From Myxococcota bacterium (GTDB lineage Bacteria > Myxococcota_A > Polyangia > Polyangiales > Houyiibacteriaceae), in NCBI GenBank assembly GCA_020629955.1, contig JAHDCI010000020.1, positions 14,437 to 48,289 on the forward strand: DNA of 33,853 nucleotides, read 5' to 3'. Below the pieces are notes generated by a model, which saw only the letters and a list, made by a program, of their open reading frames with translations, was not told where the DNA came from and did no database searches. Below, piece after piece: positions 15,817 to 24,794 of the stretch (the first letter of the stretch is position 1; every line of letters starts with the position of its first letter). The translations under genes were made by a program, and so were the position numbers.

Positions 15817-17247
15817 ATGGACGAACGTAAAAAGCCGGGGCCAGCCAAGATAAGCGTGAAGCATGCGGTCAATACGGAACTTCGGCCGACGATGCGCCCT
15901 GGGAAACGTCGCCCGTCTGAATCCGAGATCAGTCCTTCACGAATTCCCCGCCCTCGACGGAAGACGCAGCGTGAAACGATTGAGGGAATCGTCGCTCCCA
16001 CCCAGATATTTCAGCCGTCGGATGTCATCGACGGCCAGTTCGAAGTGCTCACCCTCCTCGGGGAGGGTGGGATGTCCCAAGTATACGAAGCGCGGGACCT
16101 TCGTCTCGATCGTCGTGTCGCCGTAAAAGTCGCGCTCCCGGGTGGTCACACCAGTCTAAGCCGAGAGGCAAGATCACTCGCGCGCTTCCGCCACCCCAGC
16201 CTCGTCACCCTGCACTCCATGGGCGAGCATGTAGGCCTGGAGTATTTGGTTCTGGAGCGCATCTTCGGTGTGAGCCTCGCCAAGGACCTCTCCGGTCGTA
16301 AAGAGCGCCAGCGCCCCTTCGGCGTCCGCGAGACCCTTCGCATCATCGAACTTCTCGCCGAGGGGCTCGCGGTCGTGCATCGAGCCGGGCTCGTTCATCG
16401 CGATGTGAAGCCGGGCAACGTCATGCTCACGGCCGATGAGCGAGTGGTCCTAATGGACTTCGGACTGGCAGCGACGCTCCACGCGGAACGCGAAGCGTTT
16501 GTCGCCGGCTCTCCGCCTTATATGGCGCCGGAGTCTCTGGCGGGAACGGTACAATCCGGTCAGGAGCACCTCATCGATATCTTCGCGCTCGGAGTGATGG
16601 CCTTCGAGCTGCTCACCCTGACCCGACCATTCCCGGGTACCGAAATGGTGACCGTTCGCGAGGCCCACCGGATTGCCGCGCCGAGCCTCAAGGCAATGCG
16701 ACCCAACACCCCCCAAGCGCTCAACGACCTCATCGCACAAATGCTGTCGATCGATCCGGCGCAGCGCCCTCAGACCATCGAAGAGGTCGCTTGGAGAGCC
16801 GGGAGCCTACGGGAACGGGCGAAAGAGCGTATCTCGCACGAGTTTGAGCGCCCTGTCGCAGAGAGGGTTCTCGTCGTGGAGGACAGCGATACGATCGCGA
16901 AGGTCCTCGGTTTCTACGTCACCGACACGCTGCCGAAGGCAGATATCATCCGCGCTCGCGATGGCCTCGAGGCCATCGAACAACTTCGAACGCGACGCTT
17001 CGACCTAATCCTCCTCGACCTGCAGATGCCAAAAATGAATGGTATCGAGTTTGCCATGCAAGCGCGTGGCGAAAGGCTTCTTGGACGTTGCCGAATCATC
17101 GGCGTCAGTGCAGGTGCGCAATCGGACGATATTCAGCTTCTCCACGAGATCGGGATGCAACGTTTCCTCCGCAAAGATGAAGCTCTTCGGAAGAACCTCG
17201 GCGAGACCTTAAGGGCGATGTTCGGCGCTCCACCCCCGAAAGAATAA
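15817..17247 (+). CDS. Ser/Thr protein kinase fused to a response-regulator receiver domain
   Basis: A 476-residue cytoplasmic protein. Residues 1-70 are a basic, Pro/Arg-rich tail. Residues about 74-335 form a Hanks-type kinase: GEGGMSQVY (82-90), Lys-104 in VAVK, HRDVKPGN (194-201), DFG (214-216) and APE (237-239), all intact. Residues about 349-468 form a CheY-like receiver: acidic pair in EDSD (355-358), phospho-acceptor Asp-401 in LLDLQMPKMNG, Ser-431 at the switch position and Lys-453. There is no transmembrane helix. The protein joins Ser/Thr phosphorylation to histidine-aspartate phosphorelay, and the receiver may gate the kinase. No histidine kinase gene is adjacent, so the phosphodonor is encoded elsewhere. 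Start ATG 15817; an isolated single-gene unit facing glmS. Substrates unknown. Confidence 0.95.
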   Translation: MDERKKPGPAKISVKHAVNTELRPTMRPGKRRPSESEISPSRIPRPRRKTQRETIEGIVAPTQIFQPSDVIDGQFEVLTLLGEGGMSQVYEARDLRLDRRVAVKVALPGGHTSLSREARSLARFRHPSLVTLHSMGEHVGLEYLVLERIFGVSLAKDLSGRKERQRPFGVRETLRIIELLAEGLAVVHRAGLVHRDVKPGNVMLTADERVVLMDFGLAATLHAEREAFVAGSPPYMAPESLAGTVQSGQEHLIDIFALGVMAFELLTLTRPFPGTEMVTVREAHRIAAPSLKAMRPNTPQALNDLIAQMLSIDPAQRPQTIEEVAWRAGSLRERAKERISHEFERPVAERVLVVEDSDTIAKVLGFYVTDTLPKADIIRARDGLEAIEQLRTRRFDLILLDLQMPKMNGIEFAMQARGERLLGRCRIIGVSAGAQSDDIQLLHEIGMQRFLRKDEALRKNLGETLRAMFGAPPPKE

Positions 17248-17276
17248 AAGCGCCCACGACGAAGTCGCAGGCGCTT
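17248..17276. terminator. hairpin between the convergent kinase and glmS genes
   Basis: AAGCGCC (17248-17254) pairs with GGCGCTT (17270-17276), and CGAC/GTCG with a GAA loop continues the stem inside. It directly follows the kinase stop codon, but the tail is T-poor, so it would be a weak terminator on either strand. Confidence 0.55.
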
Positions 17277-17295
17277 CTATTGCCTTGGGACGTCG

Positions 17296-19125
17296 CTACT
17301 CGACCGTGACAGTCTTCGCGAGGTTTCTCGGCTGGTCTACGTCGGTGCCCTTAAAGTCCGCGACGTAGTAGGAGTAGAGCTGACAAGGGACAACCGTCAG
17401 GAATGGAGTCAGTTCCTCAAGCACTCTCGGGATCTCGATCATATCGTGGCTGACTTCGCGCGCTTCCTCATCGCCTTCTGTCGCAATCGCAATCACCTGT
17501 GCTTCACGCGCCTTCGCCTCCTGAAGGTTCGAGAGACTTCGCTCGTAAGAGCTGTCATGGGGCGCCAGCACAATGACTGGAACACTGGAGTCGATGAGCG
17601 CGATCGGTCCGTGCTTCATCTCGCCCGCCGCGTACCCTTCTGCGTGAATATAGCTGATCTCTTTGAGCTTCAGCGCGCCTTCGAGAGCGATGGGATAGCT
17701 AAGCCCACGCCCGAGAAAGAGCACATCCCGCGCGTTCACGTATCGGCGCGCGAGGTTCGCACAGAGCTGGCGCGTTCCTTGGAGAACATCACCCATGAGC
17801 TGCGGAATACGCGCGAGTCCTTCGACGAGCTCCTTGGCGCGATTTTCATCGAGCGTGCCGCGACGTCGTCCGAGCCAGATCGAGAACATCAGGATATTCG
17901 CGCACTGCGTCGAGAAGCACTTCGTCGAAGCTACGCCGATCTCGGGGCCGGCATGCGTGTAGAAGACCGCATCCGCCATACGCGGAATCGCGCTTCCAAT
18001 CACATTCGCAATCGAAAGGACCTTTGCGCCCTTGGCTTTGGCTTCCTTCGCCGCAATGAGCGTGTCGAGAGTCTCTCCCGATTGGCTCACGGCAACCACC
18101 AGGTCGCCCTCCCCCACAACGGCATCTCTGCCGCGGAACTCACTCGCGAGTTCAAGAAGGGTCGGAACCCTGGCGAGGGATTCCACTAAGTAGCGCCCGG
18201 TCATCGCGGCGTGGTTGCTGGTTCCGCACGCGAGGAAGATGACACGTTTAATCGCCTTGGCATCCTCGTCAGTGAGTCCAATCTCGTCACTATTGATATC
18301 GCCATTTTCGCGATCGAGGCGGCCTCGAAGCGTATCTTCGAGAGCGCGAGGCTGCTCGAAGATCTCCTTCAGCATAAAATGCTTGTAGCCGGCTTTTTCG
18401 GCCATCACGGGGGACCAATCGATCCGCTGTGCCTCACGCTCGATCGTCTTTCCTTCACGGTCCGTGATTCGAACCGTTTCGTCGAGCACGGCCATCTCGC
18501 CATCCTCGAGGAAAATCATTTCGTTGGTGTAAGGGAGCAGCGCCGGGATGTCGCTCGCGCAATAGGTCGCGCCCTCACCGACGCCCAGCACAAGTGGAGA
18601 GGAGTGCTTAGCGACGACGATCTTGCCGGGCTCTTTTTCGCTCAGCACCGCGATCGCATACGCGCCTTCGAGTCGCTCGAGCGTCGCGCGAACGGCGGAT
18701 TCGAGATCCTTCCCGGCATCGACCTCAAGATGGACCAAGTGCGCCACCAGCTCCGTATCTGTATCGCTGGAGATCGTGCAGCCCTTGGCGACAAGCTCCT
18801 TTCGAAGTGCGAGGTGGTTCTCGATGATCCCGTTGTGCACGACCGCCACCGGGCCGGCGATATGCGGGTGCGCATTTACCTCCGTCGGACGTCCGTGGGT
18901 CGCCCAGCGGGTGTGCCCGATGCCCACCCCTCCAACGAGAGGTGATTCGCGCAGCGACTTTTCCAGGTTTCGGAGCTTTCCGACCGCCCGGCGGATTTGA
19001 ATGTTTCCGCCCACATGGACAGCTACTCCCGCCGAGTCGTACCCGCGGTACTCAAGGCGCTTCAGGCCGTCCAGCAACACATCCGCCGAGTTCTCGGCCC
19101 CCACATATCCTACGATTCCGCACAT
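17296..19125 (-). CDS. glmS: glutamine-fructose-6-phosphate aminotransferase (isomerizing)
   Basis: Makes glucosamine-6-phosphate from fructose-6-phosphate and glutamine, the first step toward UDP-GlcNAc for peptidoglycan and lipopolysaccharide. The glutaminase domain starts with the required MCGIVGYVG, whose Cys-2 becomes the N-terminal nucleophile, and contains GIGHTRWATHG. Two SIS sugar-isomerase domains follow (FLACGTSNHAA and VSQSGET in the first, FLGRGLSYPIALEGALKLKEISYIHAEGY in the second), and the C-terminus ends LAKTVTVE, as in active GlmS. At 609 residues it is full length. The minus-strand leader has AAGGAA seven bases before the ATG. It is the last gene of a same-strand run after two M16 peptidase genes, 77 bp downstream of the second. 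No glmS ribozyme is recognised in that short gap. Confidence 0.98.
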   Translation of the reverse strand: MCGIVGYVGAENSADVLLDGLKRLEYRGYDSAGVAVHVGGNIQIRRAVGKLRNLEKSLRESPLVGGVGIGHTRWATHGRPTEVNAHPHIAGPVAVVHNGIIENHLALRKELVAKGCTISSDTDTELVAHLVHLEVDAGKDLESAVRATLERLEGAYAIAVLSEKEPGKIVVAKHSSPLVLGVGEGATYCASDIPALLPYTNEMIFLEDGEMAVLDETVRITDREGKTIEREAQRIDWSPVMAEKAGYKHFMLKEIFEQPRALEDTLRGRLDRENGDINSDEIGLTDEDAKAIKRVIFLACGTSNHAAMTGRYLVESLARVPTLLELASEFRGRDAVVGEGDLVVAVSQSGETLDTLIAAKEAKAKGAKVLSIANVIGSAIPRMADAVFYTHAGPEIGVASTKCFSTQCANILMFSIWLGRRRGTLDENRAKELVEGLARIPQLMGDVLQGTRQLCANLARRYVNARDVLFLGRGLSYPIALEGALKLKEISYIHAEGYAAGEMKHGPIALIDSSVPVIVLAPHDSSYERSLSNLQEAKAREAQVIAIATEGDEEAREVSHDMIEIPRVLEELTPFLTVVPCQLYSYYVADFKGTDVDQPRNLAKTVTVE

Positions 19126-19202
19126 AATCTATTTCCTTCGGGCTCCGCGCCCGGACAGCTTGGTTCGACGCTTTGTCGAGTTTCGTGTTGAGGGCTGAGC
19201 GT

Positions 19203-20768
19203 TCATTCCGCAGCAGCGGCTTCGCTGTTCTCTTCCGCAGGTTGAGCTGAAAGTTCTGCCTGTACTTCACCCGACTCATTAAGCACCGTCAACGGTCCCC
19301 ACGGACGAAGTGATTCCGCGATCGCGCCGGCTTCGCCAACAACAAGCACGATACTCTGCTCGGGGTGGATATGCGCCTGCGCAGCAGCAAGTGCCTGCTC
19401 GGACGTCGTCTCCCCAATGCGGGTCCGGAACGAATCCCAATAGTCGTCGGAAAGCCCAAAGATCCGAAGGTCTGCGACGAGCTTCGCGATCTTTCCGGGC
19501 GTGTCGATATCAAGCGGGAATGAATCCGAAAGGTAGCGTTGGGCATTCCTGAGCTCGTCGGCTGGAGGCGCCTCCGTGACGATCGCCTCGAAGTTCTCAA
19601 AGAATGCGGAAACCGCCTGCGCCGTAACGTCCGTTCGCACCTGGGCGAAGGCTAAGAAGGGCCCCACTCCGATGCGCTCACCGACTTGGCTATACGCGCC
19701 GTAGGTCAGGCTGCGCCTCTCACGAAGATCCATAAAGAGCCGCGAGGCCGCGCTCCCCCCGAGTACCTGATTCGCGACCATCAATGAGACCCAGTCCTCG
19801 TGCTCGCGCGCGATGGCGAGGTTGCCGATGACGATGACCGATTGCACGGCGCCAGGACGGTCGACCACGATTACGCGTCGGTCGCTTGCTGCCGGGAGTG
19901 CTGGGAACTCACGGCGCGCCGGCGCGGCGCTGCCGCTCCATCGACGGAATGCACGGCCGGCGGATTCACGCACCTGTTCGGGGGTCACATCACCCACCGC
20001 CACAAGGAATGCATTCGCAGGGACAAAGTGACGTCGGTGCCAACGCTGGAGGTCGCGTCGAGAAACGCGCTGAAGCACTTCTTCGGTCGTATCCACGCGG
20101 CCGTAGGGATGGTTCTCCCCATACGCGGCTCGGTAAAACGCTCGGCGAGCCAAGAAGTTCGGTCGCTTCGACATCAGCGAAAGCCGGTCGCGCTCGCGAC
20201 GCTTCAGCTTCTGAAGTTCTTCGGGGTCGAACGCGGGCATCGTCGCCACTTCAGCGAGGATATTCATCGCTTCATCAAGATGCTCGGAGAGCGCTCGGAA
20301 GACGAGATGAACGTTCTCCTCATCGGCGGCGGTGCCCATATCCGCACCAAGGAACTCGATCGCTTCTGCGAGTTCCGCGCTTGAACGGCGCCGCGTTCCT
20401 TCCTGCAGCATTTGGGCAACGAGATTGGAAAGCCCCTGAAGCGACTCGGGATCGGTCTCTGCTCCCGAGCGAATCACTAGCCGAAGGTAGACAACGGGCA
20501 GCTGCTCGTAGCGAACAACGTTGAGTTCGAGGCCGTTCGAGAGTTCTGAGCGAGTGATGGGCGGAAACGCAATATCGCGCGCGGGTCCGCTCTCCGGTGG
20601 CGGGACCCGAGGTCGCTCTTCTTCGGTGGCTTCGACGACTTGCTCGACCACCTCATCACCGGTGGCTTCGATGGTTTCTTCCTGGTCGTCGCTTGATTGC
20701 GACGCGCCGCAGGCGACGGCTCCAACAAAGGAGAGAAGGATCAGCAGAATCAGTGCGGTGCGGTTCAT
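19203..20768 (-). CDS. M16 family peptidase-like lipoprotein, catalytically inactive subunit
   Basis: A 521-residue lipoprotein with the signal peptide ending VGAVAC. After an acidic linker (about 25-60) come the two M16 (insulinase/pitrilysin) half-domains. The zinc motif HxxEH is replaced: the equivalent position reads GLSNLVAQML, so His-xx-Glu-His has become Asn-Leu-Val-Ala-Gln. The glycine-rich region typical of M16B non-catalytic subunits is not obvious, but the C-terminal LRERRSLTYGAYSQVGER (the R/Y pair of the family) is present. It overlaps the preceding active M16 gene by four bases (ATGA), so the two are translationally coupled and probably form a heterodimer in the periplasm. Lipidation would anchor the complex to a membrane. 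Confidence 0.92.
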   Translation of the reverse strand: MNRTALILLILLSFVGAVACGASQSSDDQEETIEATGDEVVEQVVEATEEERPRVPPPESGPARDIAFPPITRSELSNGLELNVVRYEQLPVVYLRLVIRSGAETDPESLQGLSNLVAQMLQEGTRRRSSAELAEAIEFLGADMGTAADEENVHLVFRALSEHLDEAMNILAEVATMPAFDPEELQKLKRRERDRLSLMSKRPNFLARRAFYRAAYGENHPYGRVDTTEEVLQRVSRRDLQRWHRRHFVPANAFLVAVGDVTPEQVRESAGRAFRRWSGSAAPARREFPALPAASDRRVIVVDRPGAVQSVIVIGNLAIAREHEDWVSLMVANQVLGGSAASRLFMDLRERRSLTYGAYSQVGERIGVGPFLAFAQVRTDVTAQAVSAFFENFEAIVTEAPPADELRNAQRYLSDSFPLDIDTPGKIAKLVADLRIFGLSDDYWDSFRTRIGETTSEQALAAAQAHIHPEQSIVLVVGEAGAIAESLRPWGPLTVLNESGEVQAELSAQPAEENSEAAAAE

Positions 20769-22246
20769 CGGAGCATCTCCCCAAGTTCGGTTTCGGTCGC
20801 GTTCATCGCTTCAATGGCGGATGCCTGGTTTCTCGCTTCTTCGCCGCCCGTGTTTCCAGCCGGGAAAACATCAAGGACAGTTCGTCGCGGTTCTCCGAAA
20901 TACTCGCCAGCGACGCGCTGAATATCCTCACGGCTGACCGATAAGTAGTGCTCGATTTCGGTACGGACCAGCTCGGCATCGCCCCAATAGAGTTCAAACT
21001 CCGCGAGCTGCTTCGCTCGCGCCAGATTCGACTGCATCCCGAACACGAAATACGCACGAATGCGGTTTCGAACCTTCTCCATTTCGCGCTCCGTAATCCC
21101 ATTTTGGGCGATCTCTTCGAATGCGCCGTAGATCACATCCCGCGCCTCATCCGGCTGATGACCGGAGGCCATGATCGCGAACACCGAGAAGAGATCCGGT
21201 CCGCGTCGATCGTCCGTACCGACCGAAATCTGCTGACAGATTTCACGCTCTTTCACGAGCGTCTGATAAAGACGTGACGAATCACCGTCGCCGAGCACAA
21301 GCGAGAGCATCTCAAGTGCGTAGTGATCTTCCGTACGGGACTGAGGGATCGGGTAGTTGATGTGGAACGCCGGAAGCTGCGCGTTCGCATCTTCCATACG
21401 TTCGTAGCGGGAAGCGGTCTGCGGCTCACGCGCGGGCGGGTTGTACGGCGGAATCTCCGCACGTTCGATATCCCCAAAGTGACGTCGAATTAGCCCCATC
21501 GCTTCCTCAGCATCGAAATCCCCTGCAAGCGTCAGCACCGCGTTATTCGGGCGGTAGTAGCTATCGAAAAACTCCTGCACGGCTTCGAGGGGCGCCGCAT
21601 CGAGGTCCGCCATATCGCCGATCGTGGAGTGGGCGTAGGGCCAGTACGAGTCGTACGCGAGCTCATTAATCCGAAGCATACTGAGCGCATAGGGTCGGTT
21701 CTCGTAACTCTGACGGCGCTCTTCCTTCACAACCTCGCGCTGATTCTCGAAGTTCTCGGCCGTGACAGCGAGCGAACGCATGCGGTCGGCTTCAAGCCAA
21801 AGACCCAACTCGAGTTCGTTGGAGGGCAGTGTCTCGAAATAGTTTGTACGGTCCGAAGACGTCGTTCCGTTCATGCTCCCGCCGCGGTTCATCACGAGCT
21901 GGAAGTGTTCGCCTTTGCCAACGTTCGCGGATCCCTGAAACATCATATGTTCAAAGAGATGTGCGAAACCGCTGCGGCCTTCCACTTCGTTGCGGGAGCC
22001 TACGTCGTAGTAGACCGCAACGGCGATGGTCGGGACCGTGCGGTCGGGCGAGAGCACGACCCGGAGACCATTCTCTAGCGTGTGGCGCTGGACCGGGAGC
22101 GCGGCGAGAGGACTATCCTCTGTGTTCGCGGCGGGGGTCTCGCTTGCGGGCGCGTCCGCAGAGGCAGGTGCGGAATCCAGCGTCCACGCCGTCACACCGA
22201 GCAACGCCGCGATTACCGCAAAAAGAACGGGAGCATGAGCTTTCAT
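20765..22246 (-). CDS. M16 family zinc metallopeptidase, active subunit
   Basis: Exported zinc protease of 493 residues that degrades peptides or processes envelope proteins. A signal peptide spans about 1-30 (MKAHAPVLFAVIAALLGVTAW...ASA). The inverted zinc motif HLFEH is intact (96-100), and the downstream ligand Glu lies in REVVKEERR. The second half-domain is typical but lacks the motif, as expected. The frame continues upstream to ATG 22336, adding 30 residues before the signal peptide; I prefer ATG 22246 because the signal then starts at once. That start codon sits inside an 8-bp hairpin. It is the first gene of the M16/M16/glmS run and overlaps the inactive partner by four bases. Confidence 0.93.
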   Translation of the reverse strand: MKAHAPVLFAVIAALLGVTAWTLDSAPASADAPASETPAANTEDSPLAALPVQRHTLENGLRVVLSPDRTVPTIAVAVYYDVGSRNEVEGRSGFAHLFEHMMFQGSANVGKGEHFQLVMNRGGSMNGTTSSDRTNYFETLPSNELELGLWLEADRMRSLAVTAENFENQREVVKEERRQSYENRPYALSMLRINELAYDSYWPYAHSTIGDMADLDAAPLEAVQEFFDSYYRPNNAVLTLAGDFDAEEAMGLIRRHFGDIERAEIPPYNPPAREPQTASRYERMEDANAQLPAFHINYPIPQSRTEDHYALEMLSLVLGDGDSSRLYQTLVKEREICQQISVGTDDRRGPDLFSVFAIMASGHQPDEARDVIYGAFEEIAQNGITEREMEKVRNRIRAYFVFGMQSNLARAKQLAEFELYWGDAELVRTEIEHYLSVSREDIQRVAGEYFGEPRRTVLDVFPAGNTGGEEARNQASAIEAMNATETELGEMLR

Positions 22247-22250
22247 GCTC
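22231..22250. promoter_or_regulatory. hairpin over the M16 peptidase start codon
   Basis: GAGCATGA (22231-22238) and TCATGCTC (22243-22250) are perfect 8-bp arms around a 4-base loop. The ATG of the peptidase (22246-22244) lies in one arm, so the folded mRNA would hide it. Confidence 0.4.
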
Positions 22251-22481
22251 GACGTTTTATCCCGAGTGGAAGAGGGCCGTCGAGTGAAAGAGGACTCCGG
22301 TGAGAAAAAACTGTCCCGGATTGCAAAAGCTGACATTCAACATCCCCGCGCGGGTACGTCTCGATTCATCCAGATCGTTCCTGCGACATAGTTCGCGACA
22401 TCGCCCGCGTTTGGGTGCAGACCTGCGGATTCTTGTGTAATACATAGCGCGGAAGCGATTGCTCGCTTCAACCCCAATCAA

Positions 22482-23780
22482 GTGCACGACGACCTCAGCG
22501 ATACGGACGAACTGTTCGACATTGAAGACGCGACAGACGTCGATTGGATCGAACAGGTCCAAGACGATCTCTTCACCCCCGCGTCCGTCGGATCTGCGGA
22601 TCCAAGCAGCCCGCCGGTCGTCCCGAGTTCTCGTCTGCCTGCGGTAACGCCTCGGGGAGCGATCCCAAGCGCGCCGCTGCCGGTGCCAAGCCGCCGGCCG
22701 AAAACGCGACCTCTGAGCGACCGCTCTCTCCCCCCGTCGCCACCGCTGCCGCGCGAATCGCTCGTCGATTTCGACCGCATTGCGAGCGAACCTGCGCCTC
22801 AGCGTTCCGCGCCGCCACCTCTGGGACCGCAGCGTTCTGCGCCGCCACGGCGACCGGCTCCTTCGCGAGACATCCCCACCGACCGGATCCCCGTTCAGCG
22901 CACGCCCGAGCCGAGGGCTTCGGCGCCGAGCGTATCTCTAAACGCCCCTCCTCCCCCAGCTCCCGTCGCCGAGCCGAGCTCAAACCGGGACCGTATCCTT
23001 CTGATTTCGGGCGCGCTCGTGGCAGCCTTGATTCTGGGCGCAGGTATTTTTATGCGCTTCGGCCGCGGTGGCTCAGACGCGGAAGAGCTCGCTCAGGCAA
23101 TGCCTAGTGAAGTTCAACCTATCGAAGTCGAGGCGCCGCCCGCCGGCAACGATGAAAACGTTCGCGGAGAAGAGGACAACGTCGAAGCGCAAGAGCTTGA
23201 GATCGGCGCGGTTGAGGTCGCGGCGCGAGACCGGCGTCCACGGCGAAGCTCCGGTACCACGAGGATGAACGCCTCTCCCAGGCCGCGCCCGACGACTGCT
23301 CCGCCCGAGCCCGCCGAGACGGAGAGCCCATCTCCGAGCGCACCCGCTCCAGCGCCGAGGGCGCAGCCGACTCGGGAAGCCGCGAGGGAACCAGTCCCCC
23401 CCGTTTCTCAAGAGCCCGCTCCAAATGAAACGCAGCGTGCCGGGGTCTCCCCTGCCCCCGCGACACCGGCTCCTGCACCGCGAGAGCCTGATCCGGCAGA
23501 TTCGAACGAAGCGCCATCGCAGGCAACGCCATCGCGCGACGATGTCTCTACCGCGCTCGTTGCCGTGCGTCCCGCCGTATCCGCGTGCATCGAGGGTCAC
23601 GGTAACGTTCGAGTACGCGTCACCTTCAGCGGCTCCGGCCGCGTCGCCTCCGCAGAAGTCCTCGACCCGCTTTGGTCACGCGTGCCCTACGGTGGCTGCA
23701 TCTCCCGGGCCGTTCGTCGCGCGCGAGTGCCACGCTTCCAGCAAGCGCGCTTCGTAGTCGTCTACCCGTTCCAGTTCTGA
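22482..23780 (+). CDS. proline-rich single-pass protein with C-terminal AgmX/TonB-like domain
   Basis: A 432-residue protein starting with an acidic segment (HDDLSDTDELFDIEDATD), then a long Pro/Ser/Arg linker (about 33-165). One transmembrane helix follows (about 170-188, ILLISGALVAALILGAGIF), then a second Pro/Ala/Glu linker. The last ~85 residues form a folded domain beginning VRPAVSACIEGHGNVRVRVTFSGSG and ending CISRAVRRARVPRFQQ...VVYPFQF, resembling the AgmX/PglI C-terminal domain of gliding-motility proteins and TonB C-termini. The topology suggests cytoplasmic signal input and a periplasm-spanning arm. The start is GTG at 22482 with no clear ribosome-binding site; no ATG exists near the N-terminus. 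It diverges from the M16 pair. A role in motility or envelope coupling is inferred only. Confidence 0.78.
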   Translation: MHDDLSDTDELFDIEDATDVDWIEQVQDDLFTPASVGSADPSSPPVVPSSRLPAVTPRGAIPSAPLPVPSRRPKTRPLSDRSLPPSPPLPRESLVDFDRIASEPAPQRSAPPPLGPQRSAPPRRPAPSRDIPTDRIPVQRTPEPRASAPSVSLNAPPPPAPVAEPSSNRDRILLISGALVAALILGAGIFMRFGRGGSDAEELAQAMPSEVQPIEVEAPPAGNDENVRGEEDNVEAQELEIGAVEVAARDRRPRRSSGTTRMNASPRPRPTTAPPEPAETESPSPSAPAPAPRAQPTREAAREPVPPVSQEPAPNETQRAGVSPAPATPAPAPREPDPADSNEAPSQATPSRDDVSTALVAVRPAVSACIEGHGNVRVRVTFSGSGRVASAEVLDPLWSRVPYGGCISRAVRRARVPRFQQARFVVVYPFQF

Positions 23781-23891
23781 CGCACCTGAGTCGCTCCACA
23801 AAAGGAAACCATGAAAACGTGGAACCGAACGGTTGCCCCGCGGCTTTCGAGTCTTTTCACGCGGGTGCGACACAGCTGATAGGTTCCTGGA

Positions 23892-24794
23892 ATGAGCAAA
23901 ATTCGCGCGATGGTACTGGGAGCCGGAAGAGGCACCCGGCTTCGTCCTCTAACCCTACAACGACCCAAGCCCGCCGTTCCCTTCGGACTCGATCCGATGA
24001 GCTGCGCCTCGTTTCGAGCCCTCGCGGAGGCAGGCATCCAAGAGGTCGTGATGAACACGCACCACCTCGGCGAGCGAATGCCGAATCTGCTCTCAAATGC
24101 CCTGCCTCAAAAACTCGATGTGCAGTTTGTCCATGAACCTGAACTGCTTGGAACCGGCGGAGGCATTCGAAACGTTTCGGACTTTCTCTGTGACGCCGAA
24201 TGCGCGTTGATTCTCAACGGAGATATTCTCTTTCGGCCGAATCTCGAAGCGGCTCTCGCTCATCATCGCGCGCACGGCGCGTACGCGACCATGGTCGTCC
24301 GCCCCGCTCCGAACGCGCGAAAACTCGGCGTCATTCAGCGAGATGGGGAAGGACGAGTGCGGGCAATGATCAACCCACTCGAGGACAGGGCGCTCGTCGA
24401 TCGGATGTTCACTGGGGTCCATATTCTCTCCCGAGAAGCCATCCGTGATCTTCCCGCCGAGGGATGCGTCGTACAACAAGGCTACCGCCGCTGGCTTCGC
24501 GAAGGAAAAGTGATTGCGGCCATCGACGATCCGAACCCTTGGCGAGACCTCGGCACCATCGGCGAATATGCCCGAGCCCATCTCGAACTCGTGAAAGGGG
24601 ACAACCTCATTGGCCAGGATGTTTCCTATGGGACTGCGAGGGTAGAACGCTCGCTGCTCGGTCACGGAGCGAGCGTTTCCGGCGGGAGTCGACTCGCAGA
24701 AGTCATCGTTTGGCCTGGCGTGAACGTCGACGGTGATTACGCGCAGTGCATCCTCACGGGCGACCATATCGTATCGTTTGCCGACCTGGTTTAG
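23892..24794 (+). CDS. sugar-1-phosphate nucleotidyltransferase (MurU/mannose-1-P guanylyltransferase-like)
   Basis: A 300-residue cytoplasmic enzyme joining a sugar 1-phosphate to a nucleotide. The N-terminal signature GAGRGTRLRPLT with KPAVPFG (residues 10-32), the LGTGGGIRN loop (about 89-97) and the metal-binding Asp in LILNGDILF (about 113) define the nucleotidyltransferase fold. Closest in pattern are MurU-type enzymes (N-acetylmuramate 1-phosphate uridylyltransferase, cell-wall recycling) and GDP-mannose pyrophosphorylases. MurU partners such as AmgK are not next to it, so the sugar is undetermined. The last ~70 residues (from about 232) look like a short left-handed beta-helix cap with repeated hydrophobic-Gly steps. 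ATG 23892 begins the conserved fold. It lies 111 bp after the AgmX-like gene. Confidence 0.88.
   Translation: MSKIRAMVLGAGRGTRLRPLTLQRPKPAVPFGLDPMSCASFRALAEAGIQEVVMNTHHLGERMPNLLSNALPQKLDVQFVHEPELLGTGGGIRNVSDFLCDAECALILNGDILFRPNLEAALAHHRAHGAYATMVVRPAPNARKLGVIQRDGEGRVRAMINPLEDRALVDRMFTGVHILSREAIRDLPAEGCVVQQGYRRWLREGKVIAAIDDPNPWRDLGTIGEYARAHLELVKGDNLIGQDVSYGTARVERSLLGHGASVSGGSRLAEVIVWPGVNVDGDYAQCILTGDHIVSFADLV

Noticed and set aside
19126-19202. Possible glmS ribozyme or riboswitch
   Set aside because: The 77-bp gap is too short, and no ribozyme-like core is seen; glmS ribozymes are known mainly from Firmicutes.
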